A stretch of 64,000 nt of DNA from Mytilus edulis (GCF_963676685.1 NC_092345.1:85501592-85565591); one strand, 5' to 3'. Counted from the first letter of the stretch, positions 1 to 62,720 are shown. Made by a program: numbers and translations. The notes: generated by a model not told the origin, from the sequence alone.

Positions 1-275
1 TAACTCGTTATAACAACGTAGCTTACCTTTTTTACAACTTAGATTTCTTGTTATCACAACTAAGCTATCGTACATTTAAACGGCCAAGATTTCTCACTAT
101 GTTTTTGGTATTAAGTCGTGATAACGATTTAAACTTAAAACTTCACCCTTACACTAACCGACTCTCAAAGAATGAAAAGGACAACCTTGGTGAATAGGAA
201 TAACTATTTTTTTGTTGAAGTATTTATTTGTATGCAGACTCACATTTAAGCCGGAAACATTTACTTGGTTTGTAG
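1..275 (+). other. intron of the GMC oxidoreductase gene
   Basis: No coding stretch is visible. It ends in a splice acceptor (TAG at 273-275) just before the first exon that can be read. It must be the 3' part of an intron, because the exon that follows starts in the middle of the GMC fold. Confidence 0.6.
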
Positions 276-3200
276 CAAGGGTATTGGCCCGCGGGGAAGG
301 TTTTAGGAGGATCGAGTTCTACTCACTATATGGTACACGTCCGTGGAAGCCCGCATGATTATGACGAATGGGCAGCCGAAGGATGTGATGGGTGGAGTTA
401 TAATGATGTTTTACCGTACTTTAAAAAGGCAGAGGATGTTCAGATACCAGAATATAAAGATGAAGGTAATACAATGAATACACATGTATGCCTTAAACTC
501 CTTTTTAGCTAAACTAAAGGGGAAATAAAAACGAAATGAAATTTTATGAAAAGTTTGAATTACTAAATAAAGGATAAGAGTCAATCAAGACAAACAGACA
601 AAGAACAATCCACAAAACACAAAACAGACACAAATAATGTCAAGATGGGTTACAACTACCCCAAATTAAGGGTGAAGAGGGGGGACAAGGGGTTTAGCTG
701 TTATGCTGTTATGGGACATTTTAATTCTTTGTTATCTGTTATTCTGAAAATATGTTTGCTGTTAGCTGTTATTGTCTTATTCTTTGTTAGCTGTTATTGG
801 GTTTTTAGTTTTTTTGTTATCTGTTATTGTGATAATGCATTTGCTGTTAACTGTTATTGAAAAATTGGGATGTTAACATTTTTGGGACAGCCAAAATTCG
901 GTAGAAATTGAAGATCATTGGACATTGGAGTCTACCACTACTAATCTGTTGGTCCCATATTCGGAGAAGGATTCCATTAACATATACCCATCACAAAAGT
1001 GAGGTCCAGGACAATTCCATTATATATTATGATTATCCTTCGTAAAGCTTTTATATTATATGGTACATAAACTCAGCTTTTTTCAAAGCAGAACCAAATA
1101 CATTGTACAATGAAAGTTCCCACCATGTACTGGGTTCCAAAGCTGCACAAAACTCATTACAATTAAAGATGTATTTCAACTTCAAGCCATAGTTCCCCTA
1201 TTAAACTATGTATTCTACTTACTAGTAGACTTGGTACAATCAAAAACCTGATAAAAATGTGTTCAAATAAGGCCTTTGAAAATAGTGGAATAAATTACTT
1301 TTGGAGTGTCAAAATTGGTCCTACATTTGTACTTGATAAATTGCATGCTTATAATTGGTACTTTTGATTTTTCTACCCTATATACAACTTTGCCTCATAG
1401 TCTTATTCAGAAAAATTCACACACCTCATTAAATGGGCATTTAAAAAAGTCAGAATGCGAATATATATATTCAAACTCTTTTAGATCATTTTTTAATAGC
1501 AACAAACACAAGAACTATGTCAATTGGACCTACTTTGATACCATAACTGCCCTTGAATTTTTACTAGATATAATTTTTGTCTCTTTGACATATTCCTCAT
1601 TTCCATTCTCAATTTTATTACACATTATTTAAATTACAAACATGTGTGAGTTTCGATATGTGTACAAAAATAAATGCTGAAAAAAGAATTCCATAACAAA
1701 TAAACAGCTACGCCATGAGTGCATGATACGCCCGTCACCTTTTTGAAATATTTGATAACTTCTCAATGTCATATCAGACATTTATAAAAATCAATCAATA
1801 TATATCATGTACTAGTATATAAACAATATATCAAAATTTCATGAGAACTGCAGAGAACATTTTTGAGTTATTGTCCGAAAACTGGAAAATACCACCTTTT
1901 TTTAATGAATAAACCCCTTAACTGAATAACATTAAATCGGAAATTAAAAAAATTCGAAAGGGCGCTTACAACAATAGATATAAACAATTCAGCAAAGTTT
2001 CATGAGAACTGCTGAAAATGTGTTTGTGTTAATGTCCGAAAACTAGAAATTTACCCTTTTAATTAGCAAAAATCCTTAACACGGAAACGTAAAATCTAAA
2101 ATTTATAAAATTGAAAGGGAGCTCATGTCAATAGATATAAACAATTCACCAAAATTCCTTAAAAATTTGTGAAAGAATTTTTGAGATATTATCAGAAAAC
2201 TGAAAAAAAACCACCATTTTTTTTTAATCAAACCCCATTACTCAGAAACTTAAAATCTAAAATAAAAAAAAAAACGATAGGGAGCTCACGTCAATAGATA
2301 TAAACAATTTCCCAAAATTTTATGTAAATTGGTTAAAGAATGTTTGAGTTAATGTGCGACATGTACGACGGACGGACAAGAATATACCAAATACATATCT
2401 AGATACAGAATTTTGAAAACCATGTTCATAGAAAATGGAATTCATTACAAAGGATTATACCCGTAATAAGAAATACTGAATTTGTCAAGGACACGACTTA
2501 TTTTAATATTTCATTTACTGTTATCTGTTTTTGTCCATTTTAATTCCTTGTTATCTGTTATAAGCCAAATCAATTTGCTGTTTTGCTGTTATTGGGACCC
2601 CCCTTGCCCCCCCTCGGTGAAGTCAGATACTCCGAAAAGGAAAACAGTAACGCACATGAAGCACTCATAGACAGTTTTGGCTCAAGATGGATCTATCACA
2701 ATTAAGAAGAGCGGCAATTATGGTTAACTTGTTTCTAATTAGGACGCCAATATATTGAACTGTGCACTGTTTCTACATTTATTAATAGTTTACGGTGTTA
2801 TATCGTATGGAATATCAAAAGAAATCAACAACTAATACAAATGCAATGAAATCTGGAAGTAAAATATTACATTTACATAAAAACCAACTAGTTATATATA
2901 TGTAATTTTGACAGCGTATCGTTCAACTGGTGGACCGATGACCGTTACCACAACCCCTACAGCAGATAGCCAACTCATCAGTGCTTACCAGCAGTCCGCG
3001 GTAGAAAAAGGATGGCCCATAACAGACTGTAGTGGGCCGAACATTACAGGTTAATATAATTTTTATGCCCCACCTACGATAGTAGAGGGGCATTATGTTT
3101 TCTGGTCTGTGCGTCCGTTCGTCCGTTCGTTCGTTCGTCTGTCCGTCCATCCGTTCGTTCGTCCGTCCGTCTGTCCCGCTTCAGGTTAAAGTTTTTGGTG

Positions 3201-6200
3201 GAGGTAGTTTTTGATGAAGCTGAAGTCCAATCAACTTGAAACTTAGTACATATGTTCCTTATGATATGATCTTTCTAATTTTAAAGACAAATTAAACTTT
3301 TGACTCCTATTTCACGGTCCACTGAACATAGAAAATGAAAGTGCGAGTTTCAGGTTAAAGTTTTTGGTCAAGGTAGTTTTTGATGAAGTTGAAGTCCAAT
3401 CAACTTGAAACTTAGTACAAATGTTCCCTATGATATGATCTTTTTAATTTTAATGCCTAATTATATTTTTTACCCATTTTCACGGTCCATTGAACATGGA
3501 AAATGATAGTGCGAGTGGGGCATCTGTGTACTTTGGACACATTCTTGTTAGTATTGCTTAAGGAGATGTGGTCTGGCAGCAAATGAGCCACTATCCAACA
3601 GAATTCAAATAAATCGGTGTCACAAACTATAGGGGACTGTACGGCTTTCAACAATGCAAAACCCATTTCCACTAATTAATCTTCAGTTGGATTTCACATC
3701 ATTCAAATTGAATTTCATCTTCGCTAGCCAAGGGTTACGATCAAATCCTCGTGAAGAGGACAGGATTGTGTCGTAACCCTTGGTTAGCGAATATGATTGT
3801 ATTCAAGTTTGAGCTGAAATACAGGCGAAGCTACAGTAGATTCAGATAACTAAAATGGATATTTTTAAAGATAATTTGCATCAGTTGAGCACTTGATTAA
3901 AAAGTCCAGCTTCAGACTGAATATAAACATTTGTTCACAGACAACTTTTGATATCCTTTAAACAAAGCTTTAGGCTTGAGGCCAATCGTTCCGATGCAAA
4001 CCTGAAGACTATAAAGACCAAATTGTTTGAATATTTACAAAGGATGACTTCAACTGACTTTATTTCAGACGTTCACTTAAGAATCTCTAAAGAATTTCTG
4101 TTGGGTCTGCTCCGATATTGTATTAAAGCAGTTTATAAGGTATTATATTTAATATATTGCTATCTTTTGATTTACTTCAACTTTAGATATCAAATAAATT
4201 TGTTTCATATACCAAAGACGTCTTTTGTTTGCTGCAAATTTAGTTCGTTACAGGGTTTTGTCCCACCCAAAATGATGTTCGCGCTGGTACAAGGTGCAGC
4301 ACAGCCAAAGCTTATATACGACCAGCTTTGAACAGGAATAATCTTCAAGTTAGCATAAACAGCCATGTAACAAAGGTACTATGCTTATAATTTAAGTAAA
4401 AATTCAACGTTTAGTCTTTACATCTTTTAGAATTTTTGCTGTTATTTGTGCAATTGAAAATGAATTCCTCACATGCAAACTTACTAAAAAGATATTAATT
4501 TTAGAAAGTACTCGTTCCACCTTTTGTCATAATCTGATGATAGATACATTACTATCTTTTAAGTAGTTGAAATGTATACCAAAAAGTCCATTGACACTCG
4601 TCGATTTGTTTGTAATTGAAAAAGATGTTTTCTTTGTGTCTCCACCTCCTAATTTTCCTACACTATTTTGTATACCCAACTTAGCGCTATTGGTGACTCT
4701 TTAAAAATATATTCACCAAAGATACGACGCTTATAAGTTTGTTCTCCGGATGCACGTTTCGTCTAAATAAGAATCATCTAAATGGTGATAAGCAGGGATA
4801 TATATAAAGAAAGCATCTTCTAAAAATCAATACCTAAAAGCAAATGAAGCCTTATAAAAAAAAAGACGTTCTTTCAGATGTATTCTTCTTTAGTTTTAGG
4901 GCCTTTTTTGCTAGGAATGCATTTTTTACAGATTAAAATAGAAAACAACAGAGCTGTTGGAGTAGAATTCGAGAAAGACGGGAAAATAAAGAGTGTTTCT
5001 GCCACAAAGGAAATTATTCTGTCAGCCGGAGCTATTGGATCTGCACAGCTTCTAATGTTGTCTGGTGTCGGACCACGAGAACATCTACAAAAGTTAAAGG
5101 TAATTTATCCCAAGTGTTTTCGATTATTTTAATGGTAATATAAGGAATATTCCATTTATTTGAATATCTTTTGATGATGTCAGATGTCAGACCGAATCAT
5201 TCGCAAGGATATGCAAAGCTACTTGCGGTGTTTTATTTACATGTAAAGTCTTAAAATATAATGTTCAAGTATCGTACTCAAAGTATAGCTTACCATATGC
5301 TCGTGTCCTGACATAAACCATTTTAGAATCCCTTTCATAATGGATTTTAAAATAAAACGATTCATCTTCTAGTTGCACGTCTATAGTTAGAAATCATAAC
5401 GTTACTTTGATTATCCGATTTAAAAACGGTGACTTATCGGGGAAAGGTGCCGTTTTCGGCTGGTTTTTATCATTCAAACTGATTTAATATAAAAACGAGT
5501 TCATGGACCCCTCTTTTTAAAATGACATTTGGTTTCATTACGTAAGAGATAATGTGTACCAATTTCCATGAAAACGTAAATAGTGCCAATTTTTTTTAAA
5601 ATTTGATTAATATACAGCAAAAAATTACGGGTTTTTCCTACATTCATGATTATTTGATTAATTTGAATTATTTGTAAAAATAAAATGTACAAATTTATGC
5701 GATATTTATATAACATATAAATAACAAACAATTTAACAAAAAAACAGATCGTGTTTATCTTTTAAAACAAAAAAGTTATGTATTTATATCGAAAGGAAAA
5801 ATACGTCCACAAATACGTCCACAAATCCGTATTTTTAGGAAATATCTGAATTTTGAACCTCGATTTACTCAAAATTAAAAGTAGCACATGAAAGTATATT
5901 TTTTATTACATATTTGATTTAATCAGGTAAAAAATAACCTACATTCAAATTGTCATCAAAACTTTAAATACGGGATCAAAACTGTATCGTATGCTTGCCC
6001 TTAAACATAAAGATGCACCAAATTGTCCGCACTCTTCAATTTCAGATCGATGTGAAGAAAGACTTGCCAGTTGGTAACAACTTAAAGGACCATTTACTTA
6101 TCTTTATGTCTTATAAGTTGAATGTATCATGGGCAGTGAATCAGGAAAAATTGAACAATATTGAGGAACAAGAAAACTACATACTCAACAACAAGGGTAA

Positions 6201-9200
6201 TCATTATATAAAGCGGAATGCTTAAATCTCTCATCATTTTATTTTACTTTACAGTTAAAAAAAAGTTATAAAAAACAACACAAGTTGAAGAAAGAACATG
6301 ATAGACAAAAGAAAGAGAACGAAATGACACACAACAAACAACGAAAAGCTTCAAAACATATGTATCCCCCCAAAAATGTTAATGTCAAGTTATTGCTCCT
6401 CAAAGCTAACTTTCAAATCACTCAAAAGTATTGGTTTCGTGACACTCGCTACTCGAATTTGTGGAACCGCCGTATAAGGTGTATAGCAGTGGCGGATCAA
6501 GAACTTTTCCTAAGGGGGGGCCCTCTCCAGTCATGCTTCAGTGATTCCCTATATAATCAACCAAATTTTTCCCACGAAAGGGGGGGCTCAGGCCCCCCTG
6601 GATCCGCCTATGTATAGTCATGAAAGGAAACGATTACTTGTTAAATAAGTTTTTGTATATTACTTATTTAGACCAAATCTCTAACTCATTGCCTGGTCTA
6701 AATAATCAGCTTTAAAAAATTGAATTCTACAGGAATATACAGTGGTACAGGATGTGATGCACTCTTGTTTGCACAGACAGGGAAAGAGTCTAGTGATAGA
6801 GGATCCCCAGATGTTGAAGTTCATTTCTTCAGTAGTGCACCAGAAGAAGAACAGTTACGAAATGGCTTGGATCAAAACATCAAGGATGAAGTATTACTAT
6901 ATAAACTAGAAATTGTCAGATCAATAACAAATCACAAAGAAAAACGGGAAGATTTTTTTTTGCAACAGTTTATATGTCTGTTAAAGCCAAGATTTGAATA
7001 ACAAATACTTGGATACAGGTTGAATTTCTTTCGAATTTAAAGGTCTAGTATATATTAATTTTTAGCTTAACATTCATGTTTAAGAGTTTGACTGAAAGGC
7101 TTATCTTTCGAAAATGTGAAAGAAAAGGTTAAGTTTGTGAGATTTTACCTTTTTTGTATTTTTAATGTGGATTTGTTAACTTGTTTTCAATGAATCTAAC
7201 AGGGTCATTCTTCCTCAATTCTAGCTGCAGAACCGTAGCTCTTAGGTCCTTATGTTATTTTTGACTATTTGCAGACCATAGAGTCAAAAAATTACATAAA
7301 GGACATGAGAGCTACGGTTCTGCAGCTACATCAATTTATGCTTCATTATTTTTTGTTATCTGTTAGTTAATCATAGCACATTGTTTCACCCGCTTGTCTT
7401 TAGACCATAACATTTCTCTTGATAGCTCTTGGATAAAATGGTGGCAGATGCTTCTTCCACTGGCATTAGGTTTCTACCTGTATATTTACACCCCAAAAGT
7501 CAGGGTACAATAAGACTAAAGAGCAAAGACCCATTTGATTATCCAGCTCTAGACCCAAATTACCTTGCACACCAAGATGATGTGGATGGGTTTGTGAGAG
7601 GTAAGAATTCCCTTGTAAAAGCAATATTATGCAACTTTCAGAGATGTTCTTTTCACTTACTGTAAATTCATGTTTTTGTATATTTAAAAATTCGTAAGGG
7701 TTCCACGGAACCCAATGTCTCGCCTACTTTTGCTGTTAATTGCAGACTCAACAAAAATGAGGAAAAACATCAATAAAAATTTCCCTCTCGATACTGTCGT
7801 TTGATTGAAAGAAGCTTCCAAGTTTGGTAAAAAATCCAGGATAGTTTATGAATCTAATAAATGTTTTATAAACCTTAACTGCAGACTGTATGCAATGTTA
7901 ACTGGAAGAAAAACTAAGTCCATTTATAAGTAAAATACGGAAAAAGTGAATTTTTTTTTCACAAAATTTACTTCTGAATAATATCTTATGATCAGAAACA
8001 AGCTTATGTCTAAGTTTGGTAGAAATCCAGGATAGTTTAAGAACATTATAAAAATTTTAAAAACTTAAACCACAGAGTGAATGTTTTGTTTCTGGCCAAA
8101 AAAATAAGTCCATTTATAAGTAAAATACGGAAAAGTGGAAATCTATTTTTACAAAATTTTCTTCTTGATACTATCTTATGATCATAAACAAGCTTCTGTC
8201 CAAGTTTGGTACAAATCAAGGATAGTTTATGAAAGTTATTAAAATTTTAAAAACTTTAACCACAGAGTGAATGTAATGTTTCCTCGCAGAAAAACTAAGT
8301 CCATTTATAAGTAAAATACGGAAAAAATGGAATTTTATTTTTACAAAATTTACTTCTGGATACTTTCTTATGATCATAAACAAGCTTCTGTCCAAGTTTG
8401 GTAGAAAATCAGTATAGTTTAAGAAAGTTATTAAAATTTCAAAAACTTTAACCACAGAGTGAATATTTGTGGACGCCGACGACGACGGAATGTAGGATCG
8501 CTTAGTCTCGCTTTTTCGACTAAAGTCGAAGGCTCGACAAAAATTGAAATGACCATCCCACAACTATTTTGAGTATACATGTATTATTATACATTCGATA
8601 CTACTTTCTCTTTGTTGTATGAGGCTGGGCTGACCTAAGGACTAAGTACATAATTTTCCTTGTTTAATACTGCTTCTATGTTTTAAGCTGTCAGAGTGGT
8701 TCAGGATATAGCCAGCAGTACTGCTATGCAGAAGATTGGAGCTACATTGATACCACGTGTGTATGAAGGTTTCTGTGATGATATGGAGTTTGACAGTGAT
8801 GACTACTGGAGATGTTACACAAAGAATCTGGCCTCTTCAGCCTTCCATTATTCCTGTACATGTAGAATGGGTTCTGCTAATGACCCAACAGCAGTGGTTG
8901 ATTCACAACTTAGGTAAAGTAGACCATTTGTTCAATTATAGTATAAGCATACTATATCTTCATTATGTTAAATGCCTATATGTAAACTATATGCATGATT
9001 CCAGAGCTGCTTGATTAAACTCCATGTTACCTTTTGAACTTTTCTTGCAAATTCTTTGTTAGAACATAATCATTACAAAGTTTTCAGTATTTGTTTTATT
9101 TATATATTTCTGTAAAAAGTTGAATTTAAGATGTGATATCGATTTTTATTAAGGAAGGTATATACACAGCTATGTCACTATAACTTTTTCTATAGATACA

Positions 9201-9491
9201 AAGAAATACGGTGTCCCTGAAATAATGTGTGTTTAAGTTTATTTTATGCATCAAAGATTAGCAAATACTGTATTTGTGTTGTGGTATCTAGAGTGATTTT
9301 GCCCAACAGCTTCTATACAACATTATTATATTTTCTTTATAATTATCAGGGTGAAAGGTATATCAGGCTTGAGAGTTGCAGATGCTTCTGTAATGAGAGA
9401 TATAGTATCTGGTAATACACACACACCAGTGGTGATGATAGCAGAGAAAGCAGCTGACATGATAAGAGGGAGGACTACCACTGGTCAATAA
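276..9491 (+). CDS. GMC oxidoreductase, choline dehydrogenase-like (5' end outside window)
   Basis: Nine exons join in frame with GT-AG borders: 276-465, 2915-3049, 4254-4375, 4932-5099, 6046-6196, 6733-6890, 7426-7600, 8688-8913 and 9350-9491 (stop TAA). They give 488 residues. Family members have about 600, so roughly 110 N-terminal residues, including the GxGxxG FAD-binding loop, are missing to the left. The first exon carries GMC signature 1 ([20 protein letters not shown]). Exon 4 carries signature 2 ([15 protein letters not shown], with Ala where Pro is usual). Exon 8 has the catalytic-His region ([10 protein letters not shown]). The last exon has the C-terminal FAD motif ([10 protein letters not shown]), then [16 protein letters not shown]. 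The family oxidises alcohols with FAD. The substrate cannot be told; choline dehydrogenase proper is mitochondrial, and bivalves have many paralogues. No frameshift or stop was seen, so the gene looks functional. It faces OSGEPL1 tail to tail. Confidence 0.93.
655..870. repeat. TGTTAT-rich degenerate repeat, copy 1
   Basis: Repeated variants of CTGTTAT and TTGTTATCTGTTATT. A second, shorter copy lies at about 2505-2612 in the same intron, sharing the block that begins CATTTTAATTC. Short reading frames here come from the repeat and are not considered genes. Confidence 0.5.
1095..1632 (+). pseudogene. degraded Penelope-like reverse transcriptase, N-terminal half
   Basis: Frame-broken remnants in GMC intron 1. 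Around 1117-1160 one frame reads [15 protein letters not shown]. Around 1345-1580 another reads [16 protein letters not shown] and then [15 protein letters not shown]. The YW(L/V)PKLHK motif and the block [12 protein letters not shown] before the RT core are what I know from Penelope-like and related reverse transcriptases. Stops and frame changes rule out function. The same family's later portion (YLDD box) lies at 27568-28068 on the other strand. Family assignment is from memory of motifs and is moderate. Confidence 0.55.
1815..2390. repeat. tandem repeat, unit about 157-164 bp, about four copies
   Basis: The block ATATAAACAAT recurs near 1819, 1977, 2134 and 2298. Each time it is followed by a (C)AAAATTTCATGAGAAC-like stretch and then a TGTCCGAAAACT-like stretch. 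The array ends in ACGACGGACGGACAAG. It lies in GMC intron 1. Confidence 0.7.
2505..2612. repeat. TGTTAT-rich degenerate repeat, copy 2
   Basis: Shares TCCATTTTAATTC and CTTGTTATCTGTTAT with the copy at 655-870, and ends in a C-rich run (CCCCCCTTGCCCCCCCT). Confidence 0.45.
3062..3548. repeat. dispersed repeat family A, inverted copy
   Basis: Starts with GCCCCACCTACGATAGTAG and ends with GTACTTTGGACACATTCTTG. The family recurs in the opposite orientation at 13199-13477, 20189-20987 and 23058-23537. Inside are units of about 155-160 bp containing a 'TCAACTTGAAACTTAGTAC' block, plus a short GTCC/GTTC microsatellite (about 3107-3175). No coding potential was recognised. Confidence 0.8.
3720..3791. 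mobile_element. 72-bp foldback (hairpin) element
   Basis: Perfect 21-bp inverted arms (3720-3740 and 3771-3791; the left one begins TTCGCTAGCCAAGGG) flank a 30-bp loop. It resembles the hairpin elements at 7222-7328 and 41894-41983 in layout, not in sequence. It is probably a tiny non-autonomous DNA element. No clear target duplication was found. Confidence 0.6.
4745..4790 (-). ncRNA. degenerate hammerhead-ribozyme-like motif
   Basis: On the minus strand, a box like CTGATGA reads TAGATGA (4774-4780). It is followed by a short stem (TCT/AGA), then GACGAAAC and GTGCATCCGG. This matches the layout of the better copy at 12359-12402. The first box is mutated, so cleavage is unlikely; it is a relic of the same dispersed repeat. 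Confidence 0.35.
5100..6045 (+). other. intron without recognisable content
   Basis: Intron 4 of the visible GMC exons. It is AT-rich with several A/T runs. Neither strand shows coding, RNA or clear repeat signal. Confidence 0.5.
6487..6612. mobile_element. MITE with GGCGGATC...GGATCCGCC ends
   Basis: A 126-bp element bounded by an imperfect inverted repeat (GTGGCGGATCAAGAAC and CCCCCCTGGATCCGCC), with an internal GGGGGGGCCC/GGCCCCCC pairing. The core CTTCAGTGATTCCCTATATA also occurs at 46347-46482 and 47555-47675, so this is a multi-copy family. It lies in a GMC intron. Confidence 0.7.
7222..7328. mobile_element. 107-bp foldback element
   Basis: Perfect 21-bp inverted arms (left begins TAGCTGCAGAACCGTAGC; 7222-7242 and 7308-7328). 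The pairing extends inward through GTCCTTATGTTA/ACATAAAGGAC-type blocks with small bulges, so almost the whole element can fold into one hairpin. Confidence 0.65.
7690..8545. repeat. dispersed repeat family B, copy 1
   Basis: Begins with the palindrome GGGTTCCACGGAACCC and ends near AGTCGAAGGCTCGACAAAAA. Inside, units of about 160 bp repeat the block AAGCTTCTGTCCAAGTTTGGT and GTCCATTTATAAGTAAAATAC. An inverted copy is at 24027-24632 and a partial one at 63745-64000. It fills the intron between GMC exons 7 and 8. Confidence 0.75.
8914..9349 (+). other. last GMC intron, nothing recognised
   Basis: A 436-bp intron with GTAAAG donor and TTATCAG acceptor. No repeat or coding signal was seen. Confidence 0.55.
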
Positions 9492-9583
9492 CACATAATT
9501 AACATTTATATTATTATACATCTAATTCATAGTTATTAAATGATAAAAATACATGAAATTGTCTTCCTCTTTCAGTACACTAC

Positions 9584-9589
9584 AATAAA
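9584..9589 (+). terminator. possible poly(A) signal of the GMC gene
   Basis: AATAAA 93 bp after the stop codon, the first canonical hexamer downstream. Position fits a short 3' UTR. It is not proven. Confidence 0.4.
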
Positions 9590-9639
9590 TCAGAAATGCA
9601 TTCAATTTGCCTATTTTTATATGCCTACATGTCAAACAA

Positions 9640-10200
9640 GGCTTAAAATAAAATTGAGAATGGAAATGGGGAATGTGTCAAAGAGACAAAAACCCGACCA
9701 ACTAAAAAACAACAGCAGAGGGTCACCAACAGGTCTTCAATGTAGCGAGAAATTCCCGCACCCGGAGGCGTCCTTCAGCTGGCCCCTAAACAAATATATA
9801 CTAGTCCAGTGATAATGAATGCCATACTAATTTCCAAATTGTACACAAGAAACTAAAATTAAAATAATACAAGACTAACGAAGGCCAGAGGCTCCTGACT
9901 TGGGACAGGCGCAAAAATGCGGCGGGGTTAAACATTTGTGAGATCTCAACCCTCCCCCTATACCTCTATCCAATGTAGAAAAGTAAACGCATAACAATAC
10001 GCACATTAAAATTCAGTTCAAGAGAAGTGCGAGTCTGATGTCAGAAGATGTAACCAAAGAAAATAAACAAAATGACAATAATACATAAATAACAACAGAC
10101 TACTAGCAGTTAACTGACATGCCAGCTCCAGACTTCAATTAAACTGACTGAAAGATTATGATTTCATCATATGAACATCAGGCACAATCCTGAAGACTGT
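9640..10200. repeat. dispersed repeat family C, copy 1
   Basis: Begins TAAAATTGAGAATGGAAATG and contains the blocks GAGGCTCCTGACTTGGGAC and GGCGGGGTTAAACAT. A close copy lies at 24830-25380 in the same orientation. Short relics of the family, some inverted, lie at 1588-1622, 17698-17780, 43795-43945, 46985-47170 and 54145-54345. No open frame fits a protein. Confidence 0.8.
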
Positions 10201-10279
10201 TACCAAAATAATATTTGAACAGTTATTTGTTAATATCCTGCAATGAGACAATTTCTTCTTGTAAATATTTATATTTTCC

Positions 10280-10830
10280 CTGAAATCAAATTGCCTAAGC
10301 AAATCGATGTGATTCACGAATAGGTGGTGAAATCATACTGCCCCCTTCAATGAGGCTCTTTAAAAGGAGGTGAAATCAGACCACCTTAGAACTTAAAAAA
10401 GGTTCATGCAAAGGTGTTGAAATCAAACTGCCTCAGCACTTCAATATGGTTCATGAAAAGGTTATGAAATCATACTGCCTCCCCCTTCAATGACGCACAT
10501 GAAAAGGAGTAGAAATCAGACCACCTTAGAATTTCAATGAGGTTCATGAAAAGGTTATGAAATCATACTGCCTCCCCCTTCAATGACGCACATGAAAAGG
10601 AGTAGAAATCAGACCACCTTAGAATTTCAATGAGGTTCATGAAAAGGTTATGAAATCATACTGCCTCCCCTTCAATGATGCACATGCAAAGGAGTAGAAA
10701 TCAGACAACCTTAGAACTTCAATGAGGTTCATGCAATGGGTTGTGAAATCAAACTTAACCCCAGCACTCCAATGAGGTTCATGAAAAGGAGGTGAAATAT
10801 GCCTTAGAACTTCAATGAGGTTCTTGAAAA
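10280..10830. repeat. 93-bp tandem repeat downstream of the GMC gene
   Basis: GGTTCATGAAAAGGTTATG recurs at 10448, 10541 and 10634, a 93-bp period. Each unit is two related halves: one with ATCATACTGCCTCCCCCTTC, the other with GAAATCAGACCACCTTAG. Diverged half-units extend on both sides. It lies in the 1.7-kb space between the two convergent genes. The rest of that space (10831-11186) shows nothing clear, apart from a TTTATT at about 10907 that could be the OSGEPL1 poly(A) signal on the minus strand. Confidence 0.75.
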
Positions 10831-11186
10831 GGTGAAATGTGCATGGAAATGGTCATATTATTATTAGGTGAATTTGGTGTCGATTATCTTCAATAATTTC
10901 TGTTAAATTTATTCCTGTTTTTATATTCAGGATGATTATGCACTTGACACATTTTATAAACTCCTGTCTATTGTTGAAGTCTGTAAAACACATTTTACAT
11001 ATAAACCATATGTTTATACAACAATTGGGATAATATAAAACTCTATATGGCTCTACAGATGACATTCTATTGTAGAAAGGAAACAATCTATAAATATTTC
11101 TTCTTTTTTAATTATCTACATACAAATTCATTCCGAGTCTCTTTGATCAAATCATGTACCGGTACATGAACAACATTAATTGTATA

Positions 11187-42262
<31,076 letters not shown>

Positions 42263-42606
42263 TGTATGGAATTAATTTGATATTAATTATCTAATATTGT
42301 CTAAATCTATTTTCATCCTTCATAAATAATTTCATGCCTGGTTTCATGGGCGCAGACATCTTGGAAATCAGAACTTGAGACCCGTGAGGGGAAAAACAAA
42401 ATACTAAGAAGTTCATGAAAACTGACAAAGACTAAGTTGAAAACTTTAAACACGGTTTCAATATTGTCCATGGATACAAAGTCTTGCTTTTATTTTATGA
42501 TTATGATTTTTGCTTCAAAAAAGATGTTCGATGAATTTCACATTTCCTTTGAACCTCACTGTTGAACTTCCGGTTCCGTGGCAAATTGCATCATGACAAA
42601 ATCTCT
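42263..42606. promoter_or_regulatory. shared start region of OSGEPL1 and GARS1
   Basis: The 344 bp between the two start codons must hold both 5' leaders and transcription starts. No TATA box is placed convincingly. A GGGCGCAGACATCTTGG stretch lies at about 42349. An ETS-type site (ACTTCCGG, 42566-42573) lies on the GARS1 side. Head-to-head housekeeping genes with ETS/GABP sites are a common arrangement; use here is inferred. Confidence 0.6.
42566..42573. promoter_or_regulatory. ETS/GABP-like site ACTTCCGG
   Basis: Exact inverse of CCGGAAGT, the core bound by GABP (NRF-2) and other ETS factors, which drive many nuclear genes for mitochondrial function. It lies 34 bp before the GARS1 start codon, so it is in or next to the leader. 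Confidence 0.45.

Positions 42607-42610
<4 letters not shown>
42593..42610 (+). promoter_or_regulatory. five-codon upstream ORF overlapping the GARS1 start
   Basis: ATG ACA AAA TCT CTA TGA. Its TGA overlaps the first in-frame ATG of GARS1 (42607) as ATGA. The upstream ATG has A at -3; the GARS1 ATG at 42607 has T at -3, a weak context. If both are in the mRNA, most ribosomes would meet the short ORF first. Confidence 0.6.

Positions 42611-62720
<20,110 letters not shown>

Noticed and set aside
3948..4331. 127-codon frame on the plus strand
   Set aside because: The real GMC exon (4254-4375) uses a different frame here ([15 protein letters not shown]); the longer frame is chance.
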